From positions 1 to 22,825 of the forward strand of contig JBLHRR010000085.1 in the NCBI GenBank assembly GCA_047626155.1: a DNA stretch of 22,825 nt. Direction: 5' to 3'. The translations under genes and the position numbers were made by a program. The notes under the pieces are model-generated. The model had not been told where the DNA came from, did not search any database, and saw nothing but the letters and a program-made list of their open reading frames with translations. Source of the stretch: CALGLS01 sp047626155 (GTDB lineage Bacteria; Bacteroidota; Bacteroidia; Chitinophagales; Saprospiraceae). Below, in pieces: positions 1-7,999 of this stretch; position 1 is the stretch's first letter; each line of letters starts with the position of its first letter.

Positions 1-60
1 ATTTTGATTTCCATTTTGATTTAGATTCACACTTATTAATTAATCCAAAAATCGAGCACC

Positions 61-1038
61 ATGTACCTTACACGTTTCCTACCGGTTATACTATTACTAT
101 GTCTACTATTCACTAACTGTGGCACCTCTGTCTATGAATGCGATGACCACCCCGCCTCAGATGACGAGCCCTCAGGCCCCAATGATCCTAACTCCAACGA
201 ATCCTATGTTTTTGCAGGCATTGGTGACTATGGCAATGACTCCGACGGCGAAGCCGATGTGGCCGAATTAGTTAAAAGTTGGAACCCAGACTTTGTCGTT
301 ACTTTCGGAGATAACAATTATAGCGATGGCGAACTCGAAACCATCGAAGAAAACGTCGGTCAATATTACTGCGAGTTTATTTACAACCCTGATGCCCCCG
401 AAGACCTCCGCTGCAATGGCTCCGCAGCCCAGGATAAAGTGAATCGTTTTTTCCCCTCCCTCGGAAATCACGATGTACACGAAGACAATGGCGCGCCTTA
501 TCTTTTGTATTTCACCCTCCCGGGAAATGAGCGCTACTACACTTACACCAAAGGCCCTATTCAGTTTTTTGTAATTGACAGTACCCCCGAAGATGACGAC
601 TTGCTTTGTTGCGATAGTGAGCAATCCATCTGGCTGAAAAGTGAATTGGAAAATTCTGATGCAACTTTCAAAATTGTCTATTTCCACCACTCGCCATACT
701 CTACTGGCGGCCACGGAAGTGACGAAGATATGCAATGGCCTTTTGAGGAGTGGGGCGCACATGCAGTCCTATCGGGTCATGAACACATCTACCAGCGTAT
801 TCATAAAAATGACAACCCGAATTTCCCTTACATCATCTGTGGTGTCAGTGGTAAAAGCGCCGAGGAGTGTGGAGACGAAGAGCTAGAAGATGAGGATGAC
901 TTTGAGGTGCTTTGCATAGATGGTATCCATGGGGCCATGAAAATCCTGGTAGAAGAAGATAAAGTAACTTTCCAGTTCTGGGCCGTTGAAGAGCCGGATG
1001 CACCTATGGACGAATTCATTCTACACCGACCAGATTAG
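61..1038 (+). CDS. Calcineurin-like metallophosphatase, lipoprotein
   Basis: Predicted exported phosphoesterase of the purple acid phosphatase/calcineurin superfamily, 325 residues. The metal-binding motifs appear in order: GDYG (55-58), GDNNY (83-87), GNHD (135-138), HH (209-210) and GHEH (239-242), so the two-metal site looks complete. The N-terminus is a hydrophobic signal ending at Cys20 (FTNC), a relaxed lipobox acceptable in Bacteroidota, so it is probably lipid-anchored. Residues 27-50 form an acidic, Ser/Pro/Asn-rich linker. Eight more cysteines (27, 104, 118, 183, 184, 260, 270, 285) suggest disulfides, which fits life outside the cytoplasm. Family members release phosphate from organic esters; the substrate here cannot be told. 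There is no C-terminal sorting domain. The next gene has its own promoter, so co-transcription is not needed. The family call is firm, the substrate is unknown. Confidence 0.88.
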   Translation: MYLTRFLPVILLLCLLFTNCGTSVYECDDHPASDDEPSGPNDPNSNESYVFAGIGDYGNDSDGEADVAELVKSWNPDFVVTFGDNNYSDGELETIEENVGQYYCEFIYNPDAPEDLRCNGSAAQDKVNRFFPSLGNHDVHEDNGAPYLLYFTLPGNERYYTYTKGPIQFFVIDSTPEDDDLLCCDSEQSIWLKSELENSDATFKIVYFHHSPYSTGGHGSDEDMQWPFEEWGAHAVLSGHEHIYQRIHKNDNPNFPYIICGVSGKSAEECGDEELEDEDDFEVLCIDGIHGAMKILVEEDKVTFQFWAVEEPDAPMDEFILHRPD

Positions 1039-1057
1039 AATTAACAAATAGGAGTCA

Positions 1058-1071
1058 CAGCAAATTTGCTG
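1058..1071. promoter_or_regulatory. 14-bp perfect palindrome over the -33 box
   Basis: CAGCAAATTTGCTG is a perfect palindrome that contains the TTTG (-33) element of the promoter for the beta-helix gene. A dimeric repressor or activator could bind it. No second copy was noticed in the window, so a role as operator is inference. Confidence 0.4.
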
Positions 1072-1095
1072 AGTCTCAAAGGTTCAGTAAATTTG
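1065..1095 (+). promoter_or_regulatory. Bacteroidota-type promoter for the beta-helix gene
   Basis: TTTG (1065-1068), exactly 19 bases, then TAAATTTG (1088-1095). This matches the known Bacteroidota consensus of TTTG at -33 and TAnnTTTG at -7. Transcription would start near 1102, giving a leader of about 50 nt before the ATG at 1152. Confidence 0.7.
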
Positions 1096-1151
1096 TTCGT
1101 GACAATCTATTCGGTATTTTCAATCTATTCACCTATTTAGTTAACTAAAAT

Positions 1152-3227
1152 ATGAATTCGAAACAACTATACCTTGTTTTGCTGTATACCTTGCTGTGTA
1201 CCATAGTCATCGCGCAACAAACAACCCAGCGCGCCCTTCAAAAAGACAACGACCTAATGGAGTATACTCCAGATAAACAATACAATTACATAGTCGATTT
1301 TAGTTACGCTGGTTACCGAAATGGCAACGAGGCCATCCCAAGAGTATCGGTAGTGAAAATCATCCAGCCCGTATCTGGAGACAATACCCAACACATTCAG
1401 GATGCGATTGATGAAATGGCTACTTTACCACTTGGCGCAAATGGAATTCGCGGAGCACTATTGTTGGAAGAAGGAATGTATGAAGTCAAAGGAGTCCTGC
1501 GGATAGATGCAGCTGGTATTGTCTTGCGCGGGGTAGGAGAGGGGAATGACCCGACAGTAAACACCGTGTTAGAAGCAACAGGGAATTCGCCGACTAAGCG
1601 TTCCTTAATCGTTGTTGGTACAGAAGAGCATGATGAATGGGAGGAATCAGTGGTAGGTACCAGAACCAATATTACGAGTTCGTTTTTACCTGCGGGTGCT
1701 CGCTCCTTAGAAGTTGAAGATGTTAGCCCTTTTCAAGTCGGCGATCAAGTTATTGTATTTCATCCCTCTACGGATAAATGGCTGGCCTCTATCAATTATG
1801 GAGATACCGACTCTGACGATGATTGGGAACCCGGAGAGATAGACATTCTATACAATAGAACCATTAAGGCGATCTCTCCAGAAGAAAATAAAATCATACT
1901 GGATGTTCCGATTTATGATCATTTGGATAATGATTTAGCGCAAGCCGAAATTTATGTTTTGGATGAACCAAATATCATCAGAAAATCAGGAGTGGAAAAT
2001 TTACGAATTGTGGTAGAAACCGATGACGATACAGATGAGAGTCATGCCTGGAGTGGAATCCTTTTCGAGGGAGCGGAAGATTGTTGGGCAAAGGAAGTAA
2101 CCGTTTTGCACTTTGTCTATGCAGCCGTTTACACCAATGTGGCCAATCGAATTTCTGTGCTGAATTGTAGTGGACTAGAACCGCACTCCGAAGTAGATGG
2201 CGCGCGGAGGTACAACTTTGCCGTCAATCCATTTTCCAATAATATTCTTTTCCAAAATTGCAGAACCAGTTGGGGCAGACACAGCTATGTTTCCAACGGA
2301 AAAAGCGCAGTGTCAGGAATCGTTTTTCACAATTGCGAAAGCGAACACGACTACACTGCTAGTGAAGGCCATCGAATGTGGAGCCAGGCCATGCTTTTTG
2401 ACAACATAACATTTACAAATCCCGAAGGCCAGCAATTAATGGGCTTGTACAATCGAGGTAGTTGGGGCGATAGCCACGGATGGGGTGCCGTAAATAGCGT
2501 TGCCTGGAACATCACAATGGACCCCGAACGCGAATTGATTTTGCAACAACCTCCTGGTCGACAAAACTATGCCATCGGTTGCAAAGCTATGGTTGAAGAC
2601 AATTATGTCTATGACCATGCGCGAGGATATGAAGAATCAACTGGCACGGCAGTGACACCCGCTTCTTTGTATTTGGCACAATTGAAAGCCCGCCAAAAAC
2701 ATGGTTCTTATCCGGATGCTCCCATTGATTTGGAAGGTGTTTATGAAAATGGAGAAGTATTGTTGACCTGGAAAGACCTAGCAGGAGATGAAGAGGAATA
2801 CCTAGTTCAATTTTCTAATGACAATGGAAATTCTTTTCAAAAGGCAGAAACGGTTTCGCGAAATAGTACTTCTTATACCTCGGATGGAAATGGGCAGATG
2901 GGGACGGTGGTTTATCGAGTAGCTGCTAAAAAAGGGAAGGCGCTTTCTCCATGGTCAAACACAGTTGAGTTGGAATTGCTTACAGGATACTGTGATGACC
3001 CAATTCCAGGACTAGATGTATTTCCGAACCCAGCTACTAGTGAAGTGCAATTATACGCAGAGGCGGGCTTACGTTCGGTCTATGTAGTGGATGTGTTAGG
3101 TCGGCCGATAGCAAGGCATGGTGCGGTGTCAACAATAGATATACGGGACTGGCCTCCTAGCGTTTATTTCTTGAGGATAAGAGATGAGGAGGATCGAATT
3201 TGTTTGTATAAGTTAGTAAAGGAATAA
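1152..3227 (+). CDS. T9SS-exported parallel beta-helix protein
   Basis: Secreted protein of 691 residues. Residues 1-22 are a signal peptide ending near AQQ. Residues about 65-500 have the look of a right-handed parallel beta-helix (pectate-lyase-like): an N-terminal cap with NTQHIQDAIDEMA (78-90), a GVLRIDAAGIVLRGVG strand (114-129), and repeated short strands of the type IVFHNCES (390-397), ILFQNCRT (365-372) and ISVLNCSG (334-341). Residues about 521-608 resemble a fibronectin type III domain. The last 70 residues, from LDVFPNPATSEVQL to the end, are a type A Por sorting domain, so the protein should cross the outer membrane by the type IX system. Family members include polysaccharide lyases and epimerases, but I cannot identify a catalytic set; it could equally be a structural or adhesive surface protein. 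It has its own promoter and terminator. Confidence 0.85.
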   Translation: MNSKQLYLVLLYTLLCTIVIAQQTTQRALQKDNDLMEYTPDKQYNYIVDFSYAGYRNGNEAIPRVSVVKIIQPVSGDNTQHIQDAIDEMATLPLGANGIRGALLLEEGMYEVKGVLRIDAAGIVLRGVGEGNDPTVNTVLEATGNSPTKRSLIVVGTEEHDEWEESVVGTRTNITSSFLPAGARSLEVEDVSPFQVGDQVIVFHPSTDKWLASINYGDTDSDDDWEPGEIDILYNRTIKAISPEENKIILDVPIYDHLDNDLAQAEIYVLDEPNIIRKSGVENLRIVVETDDDTDESHAWSGILFEGAEDCWAKEVTVLHFVYAAVYTNVANRISVLNCSGLEPHSEVDGARRYNFAVNPFSNNILFQNCRTSWGRHSYVSNGKSAVSGIVFHNCESEHDYTASEGHRMWSQAMLFDNITFTNPEGQQLMGLYNRGSWGDSHGWGAVNSVAWNITMDPERELILQQPPGRQNYAIGCKAMVEDNYVYDHARGYEESTGTAVTPASLYLAQLKARQKHGSYPDAPIDLEGVYENGEVLLTWKDLAGDEEEYLVQFSNDNGNSFQKAETVSRNSTSYTSDGNGQMGTVVYRVAAKKGKALSPWSNTVELELLTGYCDDPIPGLDVFPNPATSEVQLYAEAGLRSVYVVDVLGRPIARHGAVSTIDIRDWPPSVYFLRIRDEEDRICLYKLVKE

Positions 3228-3253
3228 AATTTATAAATCAAGTCAGGGTATTT

Positions 3254-3289
3254 GAAGAGCTGTTCCGTTGTGGGGTGGCTCTTCTTTTT
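3254..3289 (+). terminator. Rho-independent terminator
   Basis: GAAGAGC (3254-3260) pairs with GCTCTTC (3278-3284), followed at once by TTTTT. It lies 27 bases after the stop of the beta-helix gene and faces the convergent lipoprotein gene. Confidence 0.75.
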
Positions 3290-3379
3290 AGATTTGAACT
3301 AAGATTTAATTTTATACCATAGCGAAAAGCATTAACTCCTTTACCACTTATTATAGCTAAGAGATAGAGCTTCTGTTAG

Positions 3380-4057
3380 CTATAGTGTATTATTCTTTAT
3401 TGAATCTACGTGTATTATTTTATCATTTACAGTATCTATAAATTCGACCCGGTTATATGTCGGATTCACAAGGTAGTTGAAATGTGTTACGAAGTTCATT
3501 TCCGTTTTCTCAATTACCTTAATCCAATATTTGATATCTAATCTTTCCGATGGCCTTTCGTATATAATAAAGGATAAATTTCTTCTTCCTCGTGAAGTGG
3601 ATTTTACAATTGAATCACGATTTATTACTACAGGTAGATTTTTAACTAGTTCTATGGTTAAAAATTCATCTCGTTCAATATCTTTTTGATTCAAGAGCTT
3701 TTTGTCTTCACAATAACTTCTTCTAGATACCAAGTCTAAAATACAGGCGTCTACTGTTTTAATTAGGAATTTTGATCCAATAATTCCATCTGCTATAAGT
3801 TCATTGTTATCCTGCTTTAAACTTAATGTATCATTTTGAATATAATAAGACCCTTTCCGTTTTATGTCTCCTGCGTGCCCACTTGTTTCGAAGATAAATG
3901 CACCATTCTTTAGAAAGTGAAATTGAAAAATTGTCTCATACCAATAACCTTCATAGAATTTTTTCAATTGAACAATTTCGTTATTGCTTGAACAACTGAG
4001 AAGAAAGATAAAGCTAGTAAGAAGTAAAATGTATTTTCTTGAGTTCATTTTTTCCAT
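3380..4057 (-). CDS. Orphan lipoprotein of unknown function
   Basis: I do not recognise this family. The ATG at 4057 gives 225 residues (MEKMNSRKYILLL...); a second ATG three codons later (4048) is as good. A further in-frame extension to a GTG at 4144 would bury the signal peptide about 30 residues inside, so it was not used. The N-terminus is a typical lipoprotein signal ending LLSCSSN. The body begins with a WYETIFQFHFLKNGAFIFET stretch followed by a KGSYYIQNDTLSL segment, which resembles small beta-barrel or lipocalin-like lipoproteins, but this is only an impression. The C-terminal half is rich in charged residues. Base composition is clearly AT-richer than the phosphatase downstream, which may mean recent acquisition or weak selection. 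It converges with the beta-helix gene and lies upstream of nothing on its own strand. Confidence 0.65.
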   Translation of the reverse strand: MEKMNSRKYILLLTSFIFLLSCSSNNEIVQLKKFYEGYWYETIFQFHFLKNGAFIFETSGHAGDIKRKGSYYIQNDTLSLKQDNNELIADGIIGSKFLIKTVDACILDLVSRRSYCEDKKLLNQKDIERDEFLTIELVKNLPVVINRDSIVKSTSRGRRNLSFIIYERPSERLDIKYWIKVIEKTEMNFVTHFNYLVNPTYNRVEFIDTVNDKIIHVDSIKNNTL

Positions 4058-4165
4058 TGTGATCAACTGAAGAAAGCGGAACGGCGCAACGAAATACGCT
4101 GCGATTTTTTCTTGCAAACTAAGTGCACTAATTAACGAATCCACAAACTAGTCAACCACCAAAAT

Positions 4166-4834
4166 TCACACATCATCCACCCTCCCCTGAAAGTACAACT
4201 TCCGATTCGTCATGTCAAAAGCAATCAAATGACCAAGGCCAGCGCTTTGAAAACTACAACCATTGTCTATGCAAAGCGAAGGAAGTTGATCAAGGGTCAA
4301 GAGGGCACTTTCAATCACTGTTTGTTTGGTAGGCGTGTGTCCGTGAACAATCACTCGTTTCCCCATCCATTCTTTATTGATGTCTCCTTCAAAGTGTCGA
4401 ATCCAAAGCATCTCATGAAGGTCGTTGAGCGGATTTTCAAGTTTAAAATTTAAACCGGCATGAACCAATATGTAATCATCCACTTCGAGGAAGTAACCAA
4501 GTTGCCTCATCCATTCAATGTACTTGACAGGGATGTCTTCATTTTTATCAACGCCAAAACTTTTTAGGGTCATGGGTTCACCATCGTACCAACTTTTGGT
4601 TTTGTTGATTTCGTCGATGAACATTTGCTCGTGATTGCCTCGGAGGCAAAAAATGGAATAGCCTTGTTGTTGCAATTGCCAGATGTAATCTATAACCCCT
4701 TTGCTATCAGGCCCACGATCTATGTAGTCACCGAGTAGGTACAATTGGTCTTGCTTGCTGAATTTTATTTCGAGCAATAAAGTGTAGAATGTTTTTAAGC
4801 ATCCGTGGATGTCAGATATGGCAATTCGTCTCAA
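4166..4834 (-). CDS. PPP-family metallophosphatase (PrpA/ApaH-like)
   Basis: Cytoplasmic phosphoesterase of 222 residues with the complete PPP signature: SDIHG (7-11), GDYIDRG (35-41), RGNHE (65-69), HAG (125-127) and HGHT (164-167). These residues bind two metals in bacterial Ser/Thr protein phosphatases of the PrpA type and in Ap4A hydrolases (ApaH). The length and the region after GNHE suit a small PrpA-like enzyme; protein phosphatase and dinucleoside polyphosphatase cannot be separated by eye. The start is a TTG at 4834: an in-frame stop lies three codons upstream and the first motif begins at residue 7, so no ATG is possible. It is transcribed divergently from the DUF4271 gene. Confidence 0.85.
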   Translation of the reverse strand: MRRIAISDIHGCLKTFYTLLLEIKFSKQDQLYLLGDYIDRGPDSKGVIDYIWQLQQQGYSIFCLRGNHEQMFIDEINKTKSWYDGEPMTLKSFGVDKNEDIPVKYIEWMRQLGYFLEVDDYILVHAGLNFKLENPLNDLHEMLWIRHFEGDINKEWMGKRVIVHGHTPTKQTVIESALLTLDQLPSLCIDNGCSFQSAGLGHLIAFDMTNRKLYFQGRVDDV

Positions 4835-5151
4835 GAGAAATTAGTACTTGGTGAAATTAAAGTTATAAGAAATGTGTTATATCCATGCTCACGTTAAATA
4901 AGAGGATATGTCATATCGGTAAATTCAATGAATGTTAGATGGCTTTTATACAAGTACCTATTGTAGTTGGGACGGAAAAAAGAGGTAGTAGCAAAGAACG
5001 CCTTTTATTTTTGGGCGTACAAATGATTGTAGCGTAAAATTTTAAACATATTATGAATATATCAGATGGAAACCCTATTTTTGCTACTCACTTTTCAGTA
5101 GCAACAAAAGAATAACGTCAGAATGAAATTATTCTTTGAGCAATTCTAAAT
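4835..5151. other. Divergent intergenic region with a possible switching leader
   Basis: This 317-base AT-rich gap separates the phosphatase (-) from the DUF4271 gene (+). It holds AGTAGCAA at 4987-4994 and 5097-5104 and its complement TTGCTACT at 5081-5088, so the middle copy can pair with either flank. A small hairpin ACGCC (4998-5002)/GGCGT (5014-5018) lies between. TATTTTTG at 5076-5083 fits a -7 box but lacks a TTTG at the right distance. Nothing else is clear. Confidence 0.4.
5081..5104. repeat. Inverted repeat upstream of the DUF4271 gene
   Basis: TTGCTACT (5081-5088) and AGTAGCAA (5097-5104) form a perfect 8-bp stem with an 8-base loop, 47 bases before the ATG at 5152. It could be a leader hairpin or an operator. 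Confidence 0.5.
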
Positions 5152-6060
5152 ATGAAAAACACAATTATTTTTCGATATTTTTTCTTAGTACTATTTTGCT
5201 GTTTCGCCGTTTCGGCCATCAGCCAAAACCCCTTTGAATTGGAGCACCGATTAGAGGAGGGAGAAGTGGAGGTAAAGGCGCAACTCAATCCAGGCAATCC
5301 ATTTGAAAAAGAGGCGCTAGGGAATGCGGTAGTTTCACCTCCTTCTGATAAAAAGGAAGGCGCGAAATCAGCAACCGGTTTTCGGGTAAAGAAAATTCAG
5401 GCCGGCCCCTCTAGTCGTTTCAAATTTTGGATCATGACGATTTCATTGGTTCTGCTGACTTTGTTATTCGTGCTTTATAGCTCATTGGTGAGTAAAGCGT
5501 ATCGCGGATTTTTGAATGAAAATTTCTTAAAAATGATCCATCGGAATGAAGGGCGAATCGTTTCCATTCCTTATCTATTACTATATGTACTTTACTTTGT
5601 AAGTGCAGCTACCTTTATATATCTACTTTCTGAACACATTGGCGACCTTCTATTCAAAGAGCCAGTGAACCAGTATTTCGTCTGTTTGGCCGGTGTAGGT
5701 CTTGTGCTTTTAGTCAAACATATTACATTAATCATACTTTCTTTAGTCTTTCCAATTGCTAAAGAGATTCGACAATACAGCTTTACGATTATCGTGTTTA
5801 ACATCATTTTAGGCATTTGTCTTCTTCCTTTTAACCTGTTCATAGCCTTTACGGCGCCAGGTTTAGCTCAAGGGCTCATTTATTTGGCCCTGGCATTGAT
5901 CCTTGTCCTGTATATATATCGTTCCTTTCGAGGGCTTTTAATCGCAGGTCGTTATTTGTCCTTTCACAAATTTCATTTTTTTATGTACCTTTGCACTATC
6001 GAAATAGCTCCGGTCTTATTGATAGTGGCATTATTGAATGGCGGGGGAGTTACTCATTAA
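5152..6060 (+). CDS. DUF4271 multi-pass membrane protein
   Basis: Inner-membrane protein of 302 residues. It begins with a signal-like hydrophobic segment (5-24, ending AISQNP), has a soluble stretch to about residue 90 rich in Glu, Lys and Pro, and then about six membrane segments (approximately 92-112, 138-162, 175-200, 210-235, 239-258 and 276-296). The ending FHKFHFFMYLCTIEIAPVLL (271-290) is the hallmark of the DUF4271 family, which is conserved in Bacteroidota and has no assigned function. The family is often found beside hemD, as here, with a 170-base gap to the next gene. Whether the two work together is not known. The ATG at 5152 is the only sensible start. The long leader contains the inverted repeat described separately. 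Confidence 0.85.
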   Translation: MKNTIIFRYFFLVLFCCFAVSAISQNPFELEHRLEEGEVEVKAQLNPGNPFEKEALGNAVVSPPSDKKEGAKSATGFRVKKIQAGPSSRFKFWIMTISLVLLTLLFVLYSSLVSKAYRGFLNENFLKMIHRNEGRIVSIPYLLLYVLYFVSAATFIYLLSEHIGDLLFKEPVNQYFVCLAGVGLVLLVKHITLIILSLVFPIAKEIRQYSFTIIVFNIILGICLLPFNLFIAFTAPGLAQGLIYLALALILVLYIYRSFRGLLIAGRYLSFHKFHFFMYLCTIEIAPVLLIVALLNGGGVTH

Positions 6061-6230
6061 CGTATTACACAAAATATAATTTGTTGATTGCTTTGAATTA
6101 GTTACTTTAAGTAAAGTGCTTCAATACAACTTTTTATTTTTTGTTGTTGATAAGTTTAAAAAAACGCACAAGTTGGTAGCACAGTGTTGCTCTCTTGATT
6201 AAGCTTTTTTTACTAAAATCATTTTAATAA

Positions 6231-7007
6231 ATGACCTCAAACAGTAAAGCAGTGGTTGAATCCTACAAAAGAATTAGGACCATACTCGTATCCCAACCAA
6301 AACCAGAAAGATCACCCTACTTTGACCTTGAACAAAAATACAATCTCCAAATAGATTGGAGACCTTTTATTCACGTGGAAGGATTGACGGCTAAGGAATT
6401 TAGAAAAGCCAAAATCCGACCAAATGAATACTCTTGTGTTTTATTTACAAGTAAGAATGCTATTGATCACTTTTTCCGTATTTGCGAGGAAATGAGAATC
6501 GAAATGTCTCAAGACACTAAGTATTTTTGCCTTTCGGAAACGATTGCAAACTACTTGCAAAAGTTCATTGTCTACAGAAAGCGTAAAGTCTTCGCAGGTA
6601 AGAAAACCATCGAAGATCTTAAAGCGCCATTGATGAAGCATCGAGAAAAGGAAACTTTCCTCATGCCTTGTAGCAATTTGGGTAGTCAAAGAGTCTCCAA
6701 ATTTATGACTGACAATGAATTCAACTGGAAAGATGCAATGATGTATCAAACAGTAAGTAGTGACTTGTCGGACCTAACGGATGTAACCTATGATGTACTG
6801 GTCTTTTTCAGTCCACTAGGTATCAAGTCTCTTTTTGAGAACTTCCCAACCTTCGAACAAAATGATACCAGAATGGCCATCTATGGTAAGTCGACAGAAG
6901 CGGCTACTATAAAAGAAGGCCTTACGGTAAACATATTAGCACCAGCTCCAGAAACACCTTCTATGACAATGGCCCTGAAAAGGTACTTGTCTCAATCCAA
7001 CAAGTAG
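6231..7007 (+). CDS. hemD: Uroporphyrinogen-III synthase
   Basis: HemD closes and rearranges hydroxymethylbilane to uroporphyrinogen III, the branch-point precursor of heme and B12, in the cytoplasm. The 258-residue length fits. Sequence support comes from the two-lobed pattern: IRTILVSQPKP at 15-25, the first-lobe FTSKNAIDHFF (72-82), the second-lobe VFFSPLGIKSLFENF (191-205), a GKSTEAA turn (219-225) and a C-terminal APETPSMTMALKRYL (239-253). HemD families are poorly conserved; this form, with FTSKNAIDHFF, is the Bacteroidota type. It sits downstream of the DUF4271 gene in the usual order for the phylum and ends in a strong terminator. IcmF, encoded 1.3 kb downstream, needs adenosylcobalamin made from the HemD product, but operon linkage is not supported because the terminator and repeats intervene. 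Confidence 0.88.
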   Translation: MTSNSKAVVESYKRIRTILVSQPKPERSPYFDLEQKYNLQIDWRPFIHVEGLTAKEFRKAKIRPNEYSCVLFTSKNAIDHFFRICEEMRIEMSQDTKYFCLSETIANYLQKFIVYRKRKVFAGKKTIEDLKAPLMKHREKETFLMPCSNLGSQRVSKFMTDNEFNWKDAMMYQTVSSDLSDLTDVTYDVLVFFSPLGIKSLFENFPTFEQNDTRMAIYGKSTEAATIKEGLTVNILAPAPETPSMTMALKRYLSQSNK

Positions 7008-7036
7008 AAGGAGTGAGCAGAACGAAAAAAAAGCAG

Positions 7037-7066
7037 AAGCCTCGGTAAATTTTTACTGGGGCTTTT
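7037..7066 (+). terminator. Rho-independent terminator after hemD
   Basis: A 13-bp stem, 7037-7049 with 7052-7064, includes two G-U pairs and runs into a short T tract. It begins 29 bases after the hemD stop. Confidence 0.7.
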
Positions 7067-7159
7067 GTGTATCTAAGGATATGGGGAATCTGGTAGAAAG
7101 CTATATTTCTTAGAACACTCAATTTGTATTATTAAGGAAGCGTTCAGCTCTGTGTATGG

Positions 7160-7308
7160 TGCGACCCTGACAGGGTCGAAAAAAGCGGTTCTCTTAATTG
7201 CTAACCTATTGCGACCTATCTGAGGCCATAAAAGCCAGACCTCAGATAGGTCACAGTAGGTTTAGGTTAAATATACTAAGGGCTTTCCGACCCCCTATCG
7301 GGGTCGCA
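7160..7308. repeat. 149-bp three-hairpin element, copy 1
   Basis: The ends are inverted copies, TGCGAC at 7160 and GTCGCA ending at 7308, and each end is itself a hairpin: CGACCCTG/CAGGGTCG (7162-7178) and CGACCCC/GGGGTCG (7288-7306). Between them is a long hairpin with 23-base arms, 7203-7225 and 7240-7262, pairing at 21 of 23 positions with the remaining two open to G-U or A-C. A second copy of the same length lies at 12879-13027. The element ends 42 bases before the Nudix gene. It carries no ORF and looks like a MITE or a REP-like element. Confidence 0.8.
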
Positions 7309-7350
7309 CGACTCTGAATAATTACTTATTAAGAACTAACAACCTCTCAA

Positions 7351-7980
7351 ATGAACCTCATTCAAAAAATAAAAACCAACCTCCAATCCCCCCTCCCCGG
7401 TAAAGCAGCGCAGGATAAAATGTCCCACGCTATTCGAAAGCACGCGACAAATATCCCGGATGACGCCAGAACGGCTTGCGTATTAGCATTGTTATATCCA
7501 AAAAAAGAAGGATGGCACATAGCTTTCATAGAACGCCAATCCTCTCATCCGGACGATAAACATGGCGGCCAAATCAGCTTCCCTGGAGGTATGCAAGAAT
7601 CCAGTGATCCATCATTGGAATACACTGCTTTGCGCGAAGCATATGAAGAAATTGGAATACCTATGAAAGCAGTGAAGGTACTTGGCCCAACAACGCCACT
7701 CTATATTCCCGTTAGCAATTTTCAAGTGTTTCCCTTCGTAGGTTATTTGGACGCAACACCTATTTTCGAGGCGCAGCCTTCAGAAGTACGATCAATTCTC
7801 GAAGTCCCCCTCAATGATTTAGCTAACCCAGAAACCCGTAAAAGGACAGATATGAAAATATCTAAAAAAATGACTTTGAAGAAAGTACCTTACTACGATG
7901 TCGAAGGTCACATTCTTTGGGGAGCTACCGCTATGATGCTTAGAGAAATGTTGGAGGTAATGGAGCTTGTGGAGGATTGA
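7351..7980 (+). CDS. CoA-type Nudix hydrolase
   Basis: Nudix hydrolase of 209 residues in the CoA pyrophosphatase (NudL/PCD1-like) subfamily, which cleaves CoA or its derivatives to 3',5'-ADP and phosphopantetheine. The Nudix region reads SFPGG (76-80), then TALREAYEEIGI (92-103); REAYEE supplies the metal-binding glutamates. The preceding GGQISFPGGMQESSD block is the subfamily signature, and VSNFQVFPFVGYL (121-133) and ILWGATAMMLREM (188-200) are typical for the family. The protein is soluble and cytoplasmic. The gene is flanked by repeat elements on both sides (7160-7308 and 8000-8098), so it is probably transcribed alone. Specificity for CoA is family knowledge, not shown by the sequence alone. 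It precedes icmF, another CoA-thioester enzyme gene, but there are 328 bases between them. Confidence 0.87.
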   Translation: MNLIQKIKTNLQSPLPGKAAQDKMSHAIRKHATNIPDDARTACVLALLYPKKEGWHIAFIERQSSHPDDKHGGQISFPGGMQESSDPSLEYTALREAYEEIGIPMKAVKVLGPTTPLYIPVSNFQVFPFVGYLDATPIFEAQPSEVRSILEVPLNDLANPETRKRTDMKISKKMTLKKVPYYDVEGHILWGATAMMLREMLEVMELVED

Positions 7981-7999
7981 AGGTTTTCAACTGCAACCC

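Noticed and set aside
4058..4144. N-terminal extension of the orphan lipoprotein from a GTG
   Set aside because: It would place the lipoprotein signal about 30 residues inside the protein, which would block export.
6102..6114. TTACTT/AAGTAA palindrome between the DUF4271 gene and hemD
   Set aside because: Only six bases per arm in an AT-rich gap; easily due to chance.
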